A model generated the notes under the pieces. That model had not been told where the DNA came from, searched no databases, and worked only from the letters and a program-made list of their open reading frames with translations. From contig JAJQEV010000001.1 in assembly GCA_021201475.1 (NCBI GenBank), forward strand, positions 1-60,403: a DNA stretch of 60,403 nucleotides. Reading direction: 5' to 3'. Source of the stretch: Clostridiales bacterium. Lineage in GTDB: Bacteria > Bacillota > Clostridia > Oscillospirales > Oscillospiraceae. Made by a program: the position numbers and the translations under genes. Numbering within the stretch: position 1 is the first letter of the stretch; each line of letters begins with the position of its first letter. This document shows, one piece after another, positions 8,018-17,652 of this stretch.

Positions 8018-9186
8018 GCTTCCACCTCCCGCTGTCCGTCCTCGTCCAGGATGATGACCCGGCGAATGCCCTTTTCTCTGGCCAGATTCATGGTGCCCTC
8101 CAGACGACTGGAGGGGGACAGCTCACAGGAGCCCTCCGGCAGGGAGTCCACCAGCGCCAGAGCCTTCGCCAGCAGTGCCGGTTCGTAGTGGATCACGGTG
8201 TCCACGGCGGGAAGCTCTACGCGGGGCAGGCAGCCGGCCACCACATCAACATTCACCGTAAAGCCGGTGGCCTGGGCAGGACGGCCAAAGGCCGCCACAA
8301 GGTTGTCATACCGTCCGCCGGACAGCACTTCCTCCCCGGCCCCCTGGACATAGCCCCGGAAAATCACGCCGGTGTAAAAGTTCAGCCGATGCACCATGCC
8401 CAGGTCGAAGCGGATATAGTCTCCATATCCGGCGGCCACCAGCATGGCATACAACTCCCGCAGATAGTCCAGCGTGGCGCTGCCCTTCCCCAGAAGGGCT
8501 TCCGCCTCGTCCAGCACCTCCGGCCCGCCGAACAGATAGGCCAGGCGGTTCATGGCCCTGGCCCCCGGCTGATGGCGGTAATCCTTCAAAAAGTCATTCA
8601 AGGCAGCGAAGCTCTTGCCCTCGATGAGAGTGCGCACCTGCTCCAGTTCGTCCTCGTTCAGGTGCATCCCCTCGGCAAAGGCGCCAAAAATCCCGGCGTG
8701 GCCCAGCTCGATGTGGAAGTTCTCCACGCCGCAGACCCGCAGGGAGTCCACCGCGGCGGCAATCACCTCCAGGTCAGCCTTCATCCCCGCCGCGCCAATC
8801 AGTTCCACGCCGCACTGGGTCAGCTCGCCCCGCTCGTCCTTATTCTCTGTGCTGGAGCGGTAAACCGTTTCGTTATAATAAAACCGCCGGGGCAGAATGG
8901 TGTCCTTCAGCTTGGTGGCGGCCACCCTGGCAATGGGGGTGGTGCCCTCCGGGCGCAGCACCAAAATCTTGCCGCTGCGGTCAATGATTTTCAGCATGGA
9001 TTCCTGGGGCAGCGCACAGCCGCCCCGGCAGAATACGTCGTAAAACTCCACCTCAGGGGTCATAATCTCACTGTAGCCCCGCCTGCGGTAGAGCTTGGTC
9101 AGCGCCGACTGCACCTGCCGCAGCTCCCGGCACTCCCCCAGCATCCGGTCACGGGTGCCCTCCGGCGTGTTTGGAATATAGTTCAT
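8014..9186 (-). CDS. hisZ: ATP phosphoribosyltransferase regulatory subunit
   Basis: A 390-residue protein resembling the catalytic core of histidyl-tRNA synthetase but without the anticodon-binding domain. It pairs with short-form HisG and confers activity and histidine feedback control. Class-II synthetase features are visible: YSEIMTPEVEFYDVF, VLRPEGTTPIARVAA, and the late YTGVIFRGYV and SGGRYDNLV. It is the first gene of the his cluster, with GAGAGGAATGAGG just before ATG 9186. Confidence 0.93.
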   Translation of the reverse strand: MNYIPNTPEGTRDRMLGECRELRQVQSALTKLYRRRGYSEIMTPEVEFYDVFCRGGCALPQESMLKIIDRSGKILVLRPEGTTPIARVAATKLKDTILPRRFYYNETVYRSSTENKDERGELTQCGVELIGAAGMKADLEVIAAAVDSLRVCGVENFHIELGHAGIFGAFAEGMHLNEDELEQVRTLIEGKSFAALNDFLKDYRHQPGARAMNRLAYLFGGPEVLDEAEALLGKGSATLDYLRELYAMLVAAGYGDYIRFDLGMVHRLNFYTGVIFRGYVQGAGEEVLSGGRYDNLVAAFGRPAQATGFTVNVDVVAGCLPRVELPAVDTVIHYEPALLAKALALVDSLPEGSCELSPSSRLEGTMNLAREKGIRRVIILDEDGQREVEA

Positions 9187-9222
9187 CCTCTCATTCCTCT
9201 CCTGTCACTTTAGCACGCTAAT

Positions 9223-9251
9223 ACACTACCATGAAAGAGGGCCGATGTCAA
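9223..9251 (-). promoter_or_regulatory. Promoter of the his cluster
   Basis: On the minus strand, TTGACA (9251-9246) and TAGTGT (9228-9223) lie 17 bases apart, about 40 bases before hisZ. This gives the his genes their own promoter although they follow polC and the Nudix gene on the same strand. No T-box or histidine attenuator was seen in the short leader. Confidence 0.65.
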
Positions 9252-9321
9252 CCGCTGAATTTCACAAATCCCGCTTTCGGTTCCATCCGCCGCACCGGCA
9301 ATGTGCAATGCGTCCAATCGC

Positions 9322-9948
9322 TCAGTCGAACTGCGTCTCCCAATGGGCGGCGTTCTGGGCCTCCCAGCACAGCCGGAGCTGCTCCGGCGTGGTCTTGTGA
9401 AGGTTCAGCTCCGGCAGGTCATCCAGTGGGAAGTAGCCGCTCTCCGTGGTCTCGGAATTGGGCTGGAAGCAGCCGCCCAGCACGCGGCACAGCACGAAAT
9501 ATTGCAGGCTGTGGAAAAAGGAGTGGGGGTTGTTGCGCTTTCGGTTGTCGTGGACGCACACCAGCCGCCACGGCTCCACCGTCAGCCCCGCCTCCTCCCA
9601 GGCCTCCTTGACCACGTTGGAGGAGACGGTCTGGTCAAAGTCGCACCAGCCGCCGGGCAGCGTCCACAACCCGTCATAGTCCCGCACCAGCAGCACCTCT
9701 CCCCTGCCGCTAAAAATCGCGGCACGGGTGCTGGTTTTCGGCGTCTGGTAGCCGTCGTTCTCAGCGAACAACGCCTGCACTTGTTCCAAGGGCAGCCCGG
9801 TCTCGCTACTGGCCAGCTGGGCCGCAATGTCCCGCACACGGGCGAACCGCTCCCGGTCAAACCGGTCTTTGGAATAGAGCAGCCCGGCGGAGGCGATGGC
9901 CTGTAGCTCGTGGGCAAGCTCTAATAAGGGTTTCTCTTCCTGGTTCAT
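9322..9948 (-). CDS. Nudix hydrolase with N-terminal helical domain
   Basis: A 208-residue protein. Residues about 1-60 form the helical domain often found before Nudix domains of ADP-ribose-type hydrolases. The Nudix core follows (TRAAIF...LVRDYDGLWTLPGGW). The Nudix box departs from GX5EX7REUXEEXGU: the first Glu position reads Gln in GWCDFDQ, and the Arg of RE is Lys (KEAWEEAGL), while the metal-binding EE pair is intact. The substrate, probably a nucleoside-diphosphate derivative, is unknown. It starts 16 bases after polC and is probably cotranscribed; the start at ATG 9948 follows AGGAGAG. Confidence 0.85.
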   Translation of the reverse strand: MNQEEKPLLELAHELQAIASAGLLYSKDRFDRERFARVRDIAAQLASSETGLPLEQVQALFAENDGYQTPKTSTRAAIFSGRGEVLLVRDYDGLWTLPGGWCDFDQTVSSNVVKEAWEEAGLTVEPWRLVCVHDNRKRNNPHSFFHSLQYFVLCRVLGGCFQPNSETTESGYFPLDDLPELNLHKTTPEQLRLCWEAQNAAHWETQFD

Positions 9949-9964
9949 AATCTCTCCTGAATGT

Positions 9965-12900
9965 TCAAAACAGGGTGAGTTGGCTGGTATCCGGCAGGCC
10001 ATCCAGCGCCCCCATATACTTTAGTTGCTCCAAATGGGTGGCGGACAGCTTGTTGCAGGTGCTCTCCACCTCCTCGATGGAGATGAAGGGCGCACCGTTC
10101 CGGGCGGCGATGGCCTCCACCGTGGCGGTGGCGGCGGACTCCCCCAGGCCGGGGATGGAGCAGAAGGGCGGCATCAGCGCATTCTCCTCCCAGTCCACCA
10201 CATAGCGGGTGGCCTGGCATTTGGTCAGGTCCATTTTCAGGAACTGGAAGCCCCGGAGATAGAACTCATAGCAGACCTCCAGCGTCACCAGCTCCTTCTC
10301 CTCCACATCGGTGGGCTTTTCCTTCGCTTTCAGCTCGTTCATCTTTTCCAGGACCTTCTCCTTGCCCAGGAACATACAGGTAGCGTCCACCGCCTTGGCC
10401 CGAACGCTGAAATAGGCGGCGTAGAAGGCCAACGGGCGATGCACCTTGAACCAGGCAATACGGAAGGCCATCATCACATAGGCCACCGCGTGGCCCTTGG
10501 GGAACAGGTACTTGATTTTCCGGCAGGACTCGATGTACCACTCCGGCACATCGTGGGCCCGCATCTCCTCCTCGATGCCCTCCGGCCAGGACTTGCCCTT
10601 GTGAATGACGCCCTTTCGGACGGCCTCCATCATCTTGAAGGAGCGCAGCGGGTCGATGCCCTTGGAAATCAGGTAGAGCATGATGTCGTCCCGGCAGCCG
10701 ATGGCCTGGGTAACGGTGGCTGTGCCGCTGGTGATCAAATCCTTGGCGTTGCCCAGCCACACGTCCGTGCCGTGGGAGAAGCCGGACAGCCGCAACAGGG
10801 TGCTGAAATTCTTCGGCTGGGTATCGATCAGCATTTGCCGGGTGAAGCCGGTGCCGAACTCCGGGATGGCACAGGCTCCGGTGGGGCCGAGGATGGGATC
10901 GTCCTCATACCCCAGCACCCGGGAGGAGCAGAAGATGGACATGGTATCCTGGTCGTCCAGGGGTATCTTCGTTGGGTCGATGCCCGTCTCGTCCTGGAGC
11001 ATCCGAATCATGGTGGGGTCATCGTGGCCCAGCATATCCAGCTTCAGCAGGTTGGACTCCATGGAATGATATTCAAAGTGGGTGGTGATCATGTCCGAAT
11101 TGGGGTCGTCCGCCGGGTGCTGCACCGGGCAGAAGTCGTAAATCTCCTGGTCGCCGGGGATGACCACCATACCGCCGGGGTGCTGGCCCGTGGTGCGCTT
11201 GATGTTCACACAGCCGTTGGCCAGGCGCTGCATCTCCGCATGGCTGGCGTTTTTCCCCCGCTGCTCCATGTATTTCAGCACATAGCCGTAAGCGGTCTTA
11301 TCCGCCACGGTGCCCACCGTGCCCGCCTTGAACACATGGTTCTTGCCGAACAGCTCGTAGGTGTAGCGGTGGGCCTTGGCCTGATACTCCCCGGAGAAGT
11401 TCAGGTCGATGTCCGGCACCTTGGTGCCGCCATAGCCCAAGAAGGTCTCAAAGGGGATGTTAAAGCCGTCCTTGTCCAGAGGCGTCCCACAGACGGGGCA
11501 GTTCTTATCCGGCAGGTCTGCGCCGCAGCCGTAGACCTCCTCATCCACTGTAAAGTCAGAATACTTGCAATTTGGGCAGCGGTAATGAGGCTTTAGGGCG
11601 TTCACCTCGGTGATGCCGGAGAGGAAGGCCACGATGGAGGAGCCCACGCTGCCCCGGGAACCCACCAGGTAGCCGTGATCCAGGGAGTTCTTCACCAGCT
11701 TCTGAGCGGACATATAAATCACGTCATAGTTCCGCTGAATGATGCCCGGCAACTCCAGGTCAATACGGTCCTGGACGATTTGGGGCAGATTCTCCCCGTA
11801 CAACTCATGGGCCTTCTTGTAGACCAGGTATTCCAGCTCCTTGTCGGAATCCTTCAAAGATGGGGCGTAGAGGCCGTGGGGCAGCGGCGGGAAGGTGTCA
11901 CACATCCGCTGGATGCGGTCAGGGTCGTCAATGACCACCTTCCGGCAGTCCTCCTCCCCCAGGTAGGCGAACTCCTCCAGCATTTCATCCGTCGTCTTGA
12001 AATAAATGGGCAGTTCCTTGTCCGCGTCGCTGAACCCGTTGGCGTTCAGCAGGATATGGCGGAAAATTTCATCCTCCGGATTCAGGAAGTGAACGTCCCC
12101 GGTGGCACAGCAGGGCTTATCCAACTCCTTCGCCAGGCGCAGAATGGTGCGGTTGAAGTCCCGCAGCGCCTCATCGTCCTTGGCCGTCCCCGCTGCAATC
12201 ATAAAGCGATTGTTGCAGATGGGCTGAATCTCCAGGAAGTCATACCAGGAGGCGATGCGTTTCAACTCGTTCCAGTCCTTGTGAGCCACGACAGCCTGGA
12301 ACAGCTCCCCCGCTTCGCAGGCGGAGCCGATGATCAGGCCCTCCCGGTTCTCGTCAATCAGGCTCTTAGGCATGATGGGGCGTTTATAGGCGTAATGCTC
12401 CAGGTGGGACAGGGAAATCAGCTTGTACAGATTCCGCAGGCCGCTCTGGTTCTTCGCCAGCACGATAAGATGGCGGGGCTTCTGCTTGCGCTTACCGATT
12501 TTCCGCAGGCTGCGCATAGCGCCGTTGATTTGGTCGATGCGCTCCACCCCCTTGTCCTTCAACATATCATAGAAGGGGGGCAACATATAGCCCACCATGC
12601 GGCCATCGTCGCAGGCCCGGTGATGATGGAACTCCGGCAGGTTCAGCGCCTTCGCCACGATGTCCAGCTTGAATTTGCTGAGTTGAGGCAGCAGGTTCTG
12701 GGCCAAAACCAGGGTGTCGATGGAGGTGTTATTCAGCTCCCGGCCCATGCGCTGGCAGGCCATATGGAGGAAGCCCATGTCAAAGTCCGCGTTGTGGGCG
12801 GCCATGGGGCGGTCTCCCACCCAGTCCAGGAAGGCGCTGACCGCCTCCGCCTGGCTGGGGGCGTCCCGCACCATATCGTCCGTGATGCTGGTCAGCTCCA

Positions 12901-14230
12901 CCACCTCCCGGGGGATGGGCCGACCGGGGTTGACGAAGGTGTCATATTCCTCGATGATTTGGCCGTTTTTGATTTTGACCGCGCCGATTTCCGTAATGGT
13001 ATCCCGCTGGGCGGAGAGGCCGGTGGTCTCCAGGTCGAAGCAGACGATTTCATCCAGCAGGCTGGCGGTGCTGTCGCCATGCACCACCACCCGGTCATCC
13101 ACGTCGTTCACATAGTAGGCTTCCACGCCGTAAAGTATTTTTATTTTACCCCCAGCAGCGTTGTGGGCGTCCGGGAAGGCGTGGGCCACGCCGTGGTCTG
13201 TGATGGCGATGGCCTTATGGCCCCACTTGATGGCCTGCTTGATGACCGCTTTCACATCGGTCAGGCCGTCCATGGTGGAGAAGCGGGTATGTAAATGCAA
13301 CTCGCAGCGCTTCTCCGGGGCCGTGTCCTCCCGCGGCTCCGGGGGCTGAGCGGGGGCGATGGCGTATGGACTCAGTTCGATGTCCCCGGAGTAGTGGGAC
13401 AGGCTCAGCTTCCCCTCCACCGTCACCCAGGGTGTCTTTTTCAGCGCCTCCATCAGCGGCTCCGCCTGTTTCTGCTCCAAAAATTTGGAGACGGTAACAG
13501 AGTTCGTCTCGTCCGTCATGTCAAAGCTGACGATCCAGGCGTTCCGGTTTTTCAGCTGGCGGCTGTTGTCCTGAAAGATGCGTCCGGAGACGCAGACTGT
13601 CCCCAGGTCAAGGCTCAGGTCGCTCATGGGGATGACGTTGCCCCGAATCCCCTTCCCGTAGAGCAGGCTTCCAGAGGGGGCGGCGGCAGATTCCGTCCGC
13701 TTGGCTTTCTTCCCCGCCTTGGCGACAGCTGGGCGGGCCGCCAGCGCCTTGCGCAGTTTTTCCTCCCGGGTGGGCGCTGCCGGGCGTTCGGCGGCCTGAA
13801 ATTGATGTGAAGCACTATTGCTTTCCACAGGATATTCCGCCGGAAAAGCGTCCATTTCCGGCACCTCCACCGGCGCAAAGCTGTCGTCCGGCGGGGGCGG
13901 CACAACTTCCTCCGGCGGAGCCTCCGGCAACGGAGCTTCAATGCCGATTTCCGGCGGCAGCGGCGCTTCCTCCTGGGGCTGCGGCTCCACTACGGTGGTT
14001 TGCAGCAGCACGTCGGACAGATCGTAGGCGCTGAGAATCGCACGCTCTAAAGCCCGCTGAATATCCGGGCTTTGCGGCGACCGAAAGGCCACCGCCAGCT
14101 CCACGGATCGGCGGGCCTGGTGGATAGTTGCGGATGAAATTGTACATTCCCTGGCCGCTGCCAGCAGACGCCCCCGCACAGACAGGCGCGGGAACAGCTT
14201 CAGCAGCGGGATACTCGTTTTCTCTGACAT
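9965..14230 (-). CDS. polC: DNA polymerase III alpha subunit, PolC type
   Basis: The 1421-residue replicative polymerase of low-GC Gram-positives. Domains in order: an N-terminal variable and acidic linker region (to about 190), an OB fold (about 200-300), a PHP domain starting KRCELHLHTRFSTMDG (about 310), and an inserted DEDDh 3'-5' proofreading exonuclease beginning IVCFDLETTG (about 397) with AAHNADFDMGFL. Then come a zinc module (CPNC...CPVC), the polymerase core with Asp motif PDIDLNFSGEYQ (about 940), and a helix-hairpin-helix region near the end. The start is ATG 14230, with GAGG upstream; an ATG four codons earlier is possible. The gene order ispG-polC agrees with other Clostridia. 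Confidence 0.97.
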   Translation of the reverse strand: MSEKTSIPLLKLFPRLSVRGRLLAAARECTISSATIHQARRSVELAVAFRSPQSPDIQRALERAILSAYDLSDVLLQTTVVEPQPQEEAPLPPEIGIEAPLPEAPPEEVVPPPPDDSFAPVEVPEMDAFPAEYPVESNSASHQFQAAERPAAPTREEKLRKALAARPAVAKAGKKAKRTESAAAPSGSLLYGKGIRGNVIPMSDLSLDLGTVCVSGRIFQDNSRQLKNRNAWIVSFDMTDETNSVTVSKFLEQKQAEPLMEALKKTPWVTVEGKLSLSHYSGDIELSPYAIAPAQPPEPREDTAPEKRCELHLHTRFSTMDGLTDVKAVIKQAIKWGHKAIAITDHGVAHAFPDAHNAAGGKIKILYGVEAYYVNDVDDRVVVHGDSTASLLDEIVCFDLETTGLSAQRDTITEIGAVKIKNGQIIEEYDTFVNPGRPIPREVVELTSITDDMVRDAPSQAEAVSAFLDWVGDRPMAAHNADFDMGFLHMACQRMGRELNNTSIDTLVLAQNLLPQLSKFKLDIVAKALNLPEFHHHRACDDGRMVGYMLPPFYDMLKDKGVERIDQINGAMRSLRKIGKRKQKPRHLIVLAKNQSGLRNLYKLISLSHLEHYAYKRPIMPKSLIDENREGLIIGSACEAGELFQAVVAHKDWNELKRIASWYDFLEIQPICNNRFMIAAGTAKDDEALRDFNRTILRLAKELDKPCCATGDVHFLNPEDEIFRHILLNANGFSDADKELPIYFKTTDEMLEEFAYLGEEDCRKVVIDDPDRIQRMCDTFPPLPHGLYAPSLKDSDKELEYLVYKKAHELYGENLPQIVQDRIDLELPGIIQRNYDVIYMSAQKLVKNSLDHGYLVGSRGSVGSSIVAFLSGITEVNALKPHYRCPNCKYSDFTVDEEVYGCGADLPDKNCPVCGTPLDKDGFNIPFETFLGYGGTKVPDIDLNFSGEYQAKAHRYTYELFGKNHVFKAGTVGTVADKTAYGYVLKYMEQRGKNASHAEMQRLANGCVNIKRTTGQHPGGMVVIPGDQEIYDFCPVQHPADDPNSDMITTHFEYHSMESNLLKLDMLGHDDPTMIRMLQDETGIDPTKIPLDDQDTMSIFCSSRVLGYEDDPILGPTGACAIPEFGTGFTRQMLIDTQPKNFSTLLRLSGFSHGTDVWLGNAKDLITSGTATVTQAIGCRDDIMLYLISKGIDPLRSFKMMEAVRKGVIHKGKSWPEGIEEEMRAHDVPEWYIESCRKIKYLFPKGHAVAYVMMAFRIAWFKVHRPLAFYAAYFSVRAKAVDATCMFLGKEKVLEKMNELKAKEKPTDVEEKELVTLEVCYEFYLRGFQFLKMDLTKCQATRYVVDWEENALMPPFCSIPGLGESAATATVEAIAARNGAPFISIEEVESTCNKLSATHLEQLKYMGALDGLPDTSQLTLF

Positions 14231-14285
14231 AGCAAACCTCATCCCATTTCCCGGAAAAAGCCGTCCTTATCAGGCAGCGGCAGTT

Positions 14286-15323
14286 TCAAAGGGTATCGAT
14301 CAGTTGGAACAGCTCGTCCACCAGTTGTTCCTCCGGCACTTTCTTCACAATCTCCCCGTGTTGGAACAGGAAGCCAAAGCCGTTGCCTCCGGCAATGCCC
14401 ACGTCTGCAGCGCCGGCCTCCCCCGGGCCGTTCACCACGCAGCCCATGACGGCCACGGTGATGGGCTTCTGCACTGTCCGAAGGCGGGCCTCCACCTCCT
14501 GGGCCAGAGGAATCAGGTCGATGCGCGTCCTGCCACAGGTGGGGCAGGAAATCAGGTTGGGGCCGTCCTGACGGATGCCCGCCGCCTGCAAAATCTGCTT
14601 GGCGACCACGACCTCCTCCACCGGGTCGGCGGTCAGGGTAACCCGGAAGGTGTCGCCAATGCCCTGGGCCAACAAACCGCCGATGCCGATGGCGGACTTG
14701 ATGGTGCCCATCTGGCGGGTGCCAGCCTCGGTGACGCCCAGGTGCAGGGGATAATCGCTCTGCTCGTGCATCATCTTATAAGCGGCCATGGCGATTTGGA
14801 CGTTGGAGGATTTCAGGCTGATGCAGATGTCGTCAAAGTCAAACTGATTTAGGAGGCGAATATGGCCGAAGGCGGACTCCACCAGCGCCTCCGGGCAGAC
14901 CTTGCCGTACTTCGCCAGAAGCTCCTTCTCCAGGCTGCCGCCGTTCACGCCGATGCGGATGGGGATATTCCGCAGGCGGCAGGCGTCCGCCACCGCCTTC
15001 ACCCGGTCCTCCCCGCCGATGTTGCCGGGGTTGATGCGCACCTTGTCCGCCCCCCGCTCAATGCAGGCCAGAGCCAGCTTATAGTCAAAGTGAATGTCCA
15101 CCACCAGGGGAATATGGATGCGTTCCTTGATTTTATCAACTGCAAAGGCAGATTCCTTGTCAGGCACAGCCACCCGCACGATTTCGCATCCGGCGGCTTC
15201 CAGCCGCAAAATCTGCTGCACTGTGGCTTCCACATCGTCCGTGTGGGTGGAGCACATGGATTGAATCGCCACCGGCGCGCCGCCGCCCACCGGAACGCTG
15301 CCGACCATGATTTGTTTTGTCAT
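14286..15323 (-). CDS. ispG: 4-hydroxy-3-methylbut-2-enyl diphosphate synthase (flavodoxin)
   Basis: A 345-residue iron-sulfur enzyme of the MEP isoprenoid pathway that reductively opens MEcPP to HMBPP. The N-terminal TIM-barrel half holds VAIQSMCSTHTDDV and VDIHFDYKLAL. The C-terminal half carries the 4Fe-4S ligands in LISCPTCGRTRIDL and VAVMGCVVNGPGEA. With dxr in the same operon it gives two MEP steps; the shared isoprenoid product is used by uppS upstream. Confidence 0.96.
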   Translation of the reverse strand: MTKQIMVGSVPVGGGAPVAIQSMCSTHTDDVEATVQQILRLEAAGCEIVRVAVPDKESAFAVDKIKERIHIPLVVDIHFDYKLALACIERGADKVRINPGNIGGEDRVKAVADACRLRNIPIRIGVNGGSLEKELLAKYGKVCPEALVESAFGHIRLLNQFDFDDICISLKSSNVQIAMAAYKMMHEQSDYPLHLGVTEAGTRQMGTIKSAIGIGGLLAQGIGDTFRVTLTADPVEEVVVAKQILQAAGIRQDGPNLISCPTCGRTRIDLIPLAQEVEARLRTVQKPITVAVMGCVVNGPGEAGAADVGIAGGNGFGFLFQHGEIVKKVPEEQLVDELFQLIDTL

Positions 15324-15344
15324 GTTCTCTCTCCTTTGCCCGCG

Positions 15345-16406
15345 CTACTGCGCGACGATTCGCCAAACATCCTGTACCGCCACGGCCAGCATCAGCGCCA
15401 GCAGCAGCACCATACCCACCGCATGAACGATGCCCTCATACTTTGCGGGGATCTGCCGGTGAATCACCAGCGTCAGCACTCCGTTGACCAGCAGGAAGAA
15501 CACCCGCCCGCCATCCAGCGCCGGGATGGGCAGCAGATTCATCACCGCCAGGTTGATGGCGATAAATCCGGCAAAATAGAGCAGGTTCAGCAGCGCGTCA
15601 GCCGTGCTGGCCGACGCTTCCCCCACCTGGGCCATGCTGTCCACAATGCCGATGGGGCCGCTCAAATCGCTGAAGCCGGCCTGACCGTTGATCAACATTT
15701 TCAGGCTCCACCAGACCTGCCGCACACAATCCACCGTAGAGGCAAACCCCAGTTGTATCCGGTCTAAGGGGCTGGCCTCCGCAGTGGAGAAATACAGGCC
15801 ATACTTGGTCACCGTCTCGCCGTCCACCGTATACTCCCGCAAGGTCAGGGGCAGCGCGTCAAAGTGAATCTTCTCGCCGTCCCGCAGGACTGTCATCTCC
15901 ATCGTGTCACCGCTGTTCATGCCGAACAGTATCGTAACATCGCTGTACACCAATACGCGGCTGCCGTTGATGGAGTAAATGATGTCCCCCTCTTGCAGAT
16001 ACTCCTCGCTGTCACAGGGATTGCCCTCCATGAAGCCGGAAATCTGCGGCGTCACATAGCTCTGCACCGTGGAGTAGACGCACAGCATGATGAGCAGCCC
16101 CAGCAGGAAGTTGAATGCGGCACCGGCAATCAAAATCAGGAACCGCTTCCACCCCGCTGCGTTGCCAAAGGCCCGGGGGTCATCGCTGGTCTCGTCCTCC
16201 CCTTCCATGGCGCAGAACCCGCCGATGGGCAGCAGCCGCAGAGAGTACTCCGTCTCCTTCCCCTGCTTGTGGAGGAGCAGCGGACCCATGCCGATGGAAA
16301 ACTCATTGACGCGAACGCCGCAGAGCTTCGCCACACTAAAGTGGCCAAACTCGTGGACTGCAATCAGCAGCCCGAACATCAAAATTGCCAGAATTATATA
16401 GAGCAT
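15345..16406 (-). CDS. rseP: RseP-type site-2 membrane metalloprotease
   Basis: A 353-residue intramembrane zinc protease that cuts membrane-bound anti-sigma factors or signal peptides. The HExxH site is in IAVHEFGHFSVAKLCG close to the N-terminus. A single PDZ domain spans about residues 115-185, and the second active-site motif NLLPIPALDGGRVFF lies near the C-terminus. About four membrane segments are visible. The start is ATG 16406, five codons inside the longest frame, with GGGAGA upstream. It lies in the conserved dxr-rseP-ispG order. Confidence 0.95.
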   Translation of the reverse strand: MLYIILAILMFGLLIAVHEFGHFSVAKLCGVRVNEFSIGMGPLLLHKQGKETEYSLRLLPIGGFCAMEGEDETSDDPRAFGNAAGWKRFLILIAGAAFNFLLGLLIMLCVYSTVQSYVTPQISGFMEGNPCDSEEYLQEGDIIYSINGSRVLVYSDVTILFGMNSGDTMEMTVLRDGEKIHFDALPLTLREYTVDGETVTKYGLYFSTAEASPLDRIQLGFASTVDCVRQVWWSLKMLINGQAGFSDLSGPIGIVDSMAQVGEASASTADALLNLLYFAGFIAINLAVMNLLPIPALDGGRVFFLLVNGVLTLVIHRQIPAKYEGIVHAVGMVLLLALMLAVAVQDVWRIVAQ

Positions 16407-16482
16407 ATTGTCTCCCGTCATGCATTTTTACCAACAAGGTAAATCGCTTTACAGTTTGTATTAACCCGTCCAACGCCGACAA

Positions 16483-17628
16483 TCAGCGCATACGGCTGTA
16501 GACCGCCTCCCGTGCGGCGCGGTCAGCCTCCAGAATCTGCTCCAGCGTGTCGGCTGGGCCTTCCGGCACCGTCTCCAGTGCGTACTGCACCAGCTCCCCG
16601 ATTTCCAGGAACCTGATTTTGTCCTCCAGGAACAGGCCCACCGCCGCTTCGTTGGCGCCGTTCAGGACAACGCAGGGGGTACCCGGCCTGCGGGCGCACC
16701 GTAGGGCCAGTTTCAGGCAGGTGAAGGTCTCGTAGTCCGGCCTGTGGAACTCCAGCGGCGGGCAGTTAAGCAGATCCAGCGGCTCCACCACCGCCGGACA
16801 CCGGGCCGGGTAGGTCAGGGCGTATTCGATGGGGAGGCGCATATCCGGCACCCCCAACTGGGCCAGGATGGCATTGTCCCGGAACTCCACCAGGGAGTGG
16901 ACAATGCTCTGCCGGTGAATCGCGATGTCCACCTGGTCGGGCGAGACGCTGTAAAGCCGCATGGCCTCGATAAACTCCAGCCCCTTGTTCATCAGGGTGG
17001 CGCAGTCCACCGTGATTTTCGCCCCCATCTTCCAGGTGGGGTGTTTCAGTGCGTCGGCCTTGGTGTACCCGGCCAGTTCCTCCCTGCTCTGGCCGAAAAA
17101 CGGCCCGCCGGAGCAGGTGAGGATCAGCCGCTTCAGTTCGCCGTGGTCATAGCTGCCCTGGAGGCATTGAAAGAGGGCGGAATGCTCGCTGTCTACAGGG
17201 ATAATTTCCGCGCCATACTCCCTGGCTGTCCGCATCACCAGCTCGCCGCCGCAGACCAGGGTCTCCTTGTTGGCCAGGGCGATGCGCTTCTTCTCCTGAA
17301 GGGCCGCCAGGGTAGGCCGGAGGCCAACGTTGCCCACCACTGCCGTGATGACGCAGTCCGCCTCCGGCAGGGTGGCCGCCTCCACTAGTCCTTCTATGCC
17401 GGAGGCCACGCGGGTATTCGTATCCGCAATGCGCACCCGCAGGTCGGCAGCGGCTGCTTCGTCCATACACACCGCCAGGCTGGGATGGAACTGGCGCGTC
17501 TGCTCCTCCAGCCGCGCCACGCTTTTATTTGCCGTGATGGCTACCACAGACATTCCACAGGCGGCAATCACATCCAACGACTGCCGCCCAATGGAGCCTG
17601 TAGCGCCCAGCAGGGAAATCTTCCTCAT
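16483..17628 (-). CDS. dxr: 1-deoxy-D-xylulose 5-phosphate reductoisomerase
   Basis: A 381-residue NADPH-dependent enzyme that makes MEP from DXP, the first committed step of the MEP pathway. The Rossmann motif ISLLGATGSIGRQSLDVI is at the N-terminus. Metal and substrate residues lie in IPVDSEHSALFQCLQG, and the flexible loop in HPTWKMGAKITVDCATLMNK. The length is normal. It lies between cdsA and rseP on the same strand. Confidence 0.97.
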   Translation of the reverse strand: MRKISLLGATGSIGRQSLDVIAACGMSVVAITANKSVARLEEQTRQFHPSLAVCMDEAAAADLRVRIADTNTRVASGIEGLVEAATLPEADCVITAVVGNVGLRPTLAALQEKKRIALANKETLVCGGELVMRTAREYGAEIIPVDSEHSALFQCLQGSYDHGELKRLILTCSGGPFFGQSREELAGYTKADALKHPTWKMGAKITVDCATLMNKGLEFIEAMRLYSVSPDQVDIAIHRQSIVHSLVEFRDNAILAQLGVPDMRLPIEYALTYPARCPAVVEPLDLLNCPPLEFHRPDYETFTCLKLALRCARRPGTPCVVLNGANEAAVGLFLEDKIRFLEIGELVQYALETVPEGPADTLEQILEADRAAREAVYSRMR

Positions 17629-17652
17629 ACTGTCACACTTTCTTCCACAGTT

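Noticed and set aside
9187-9222. T-box or histidine attenuator before hisZ
   Set aside because: The leader from the predicted promoter is only about 30 to 35 bases, too short for either.
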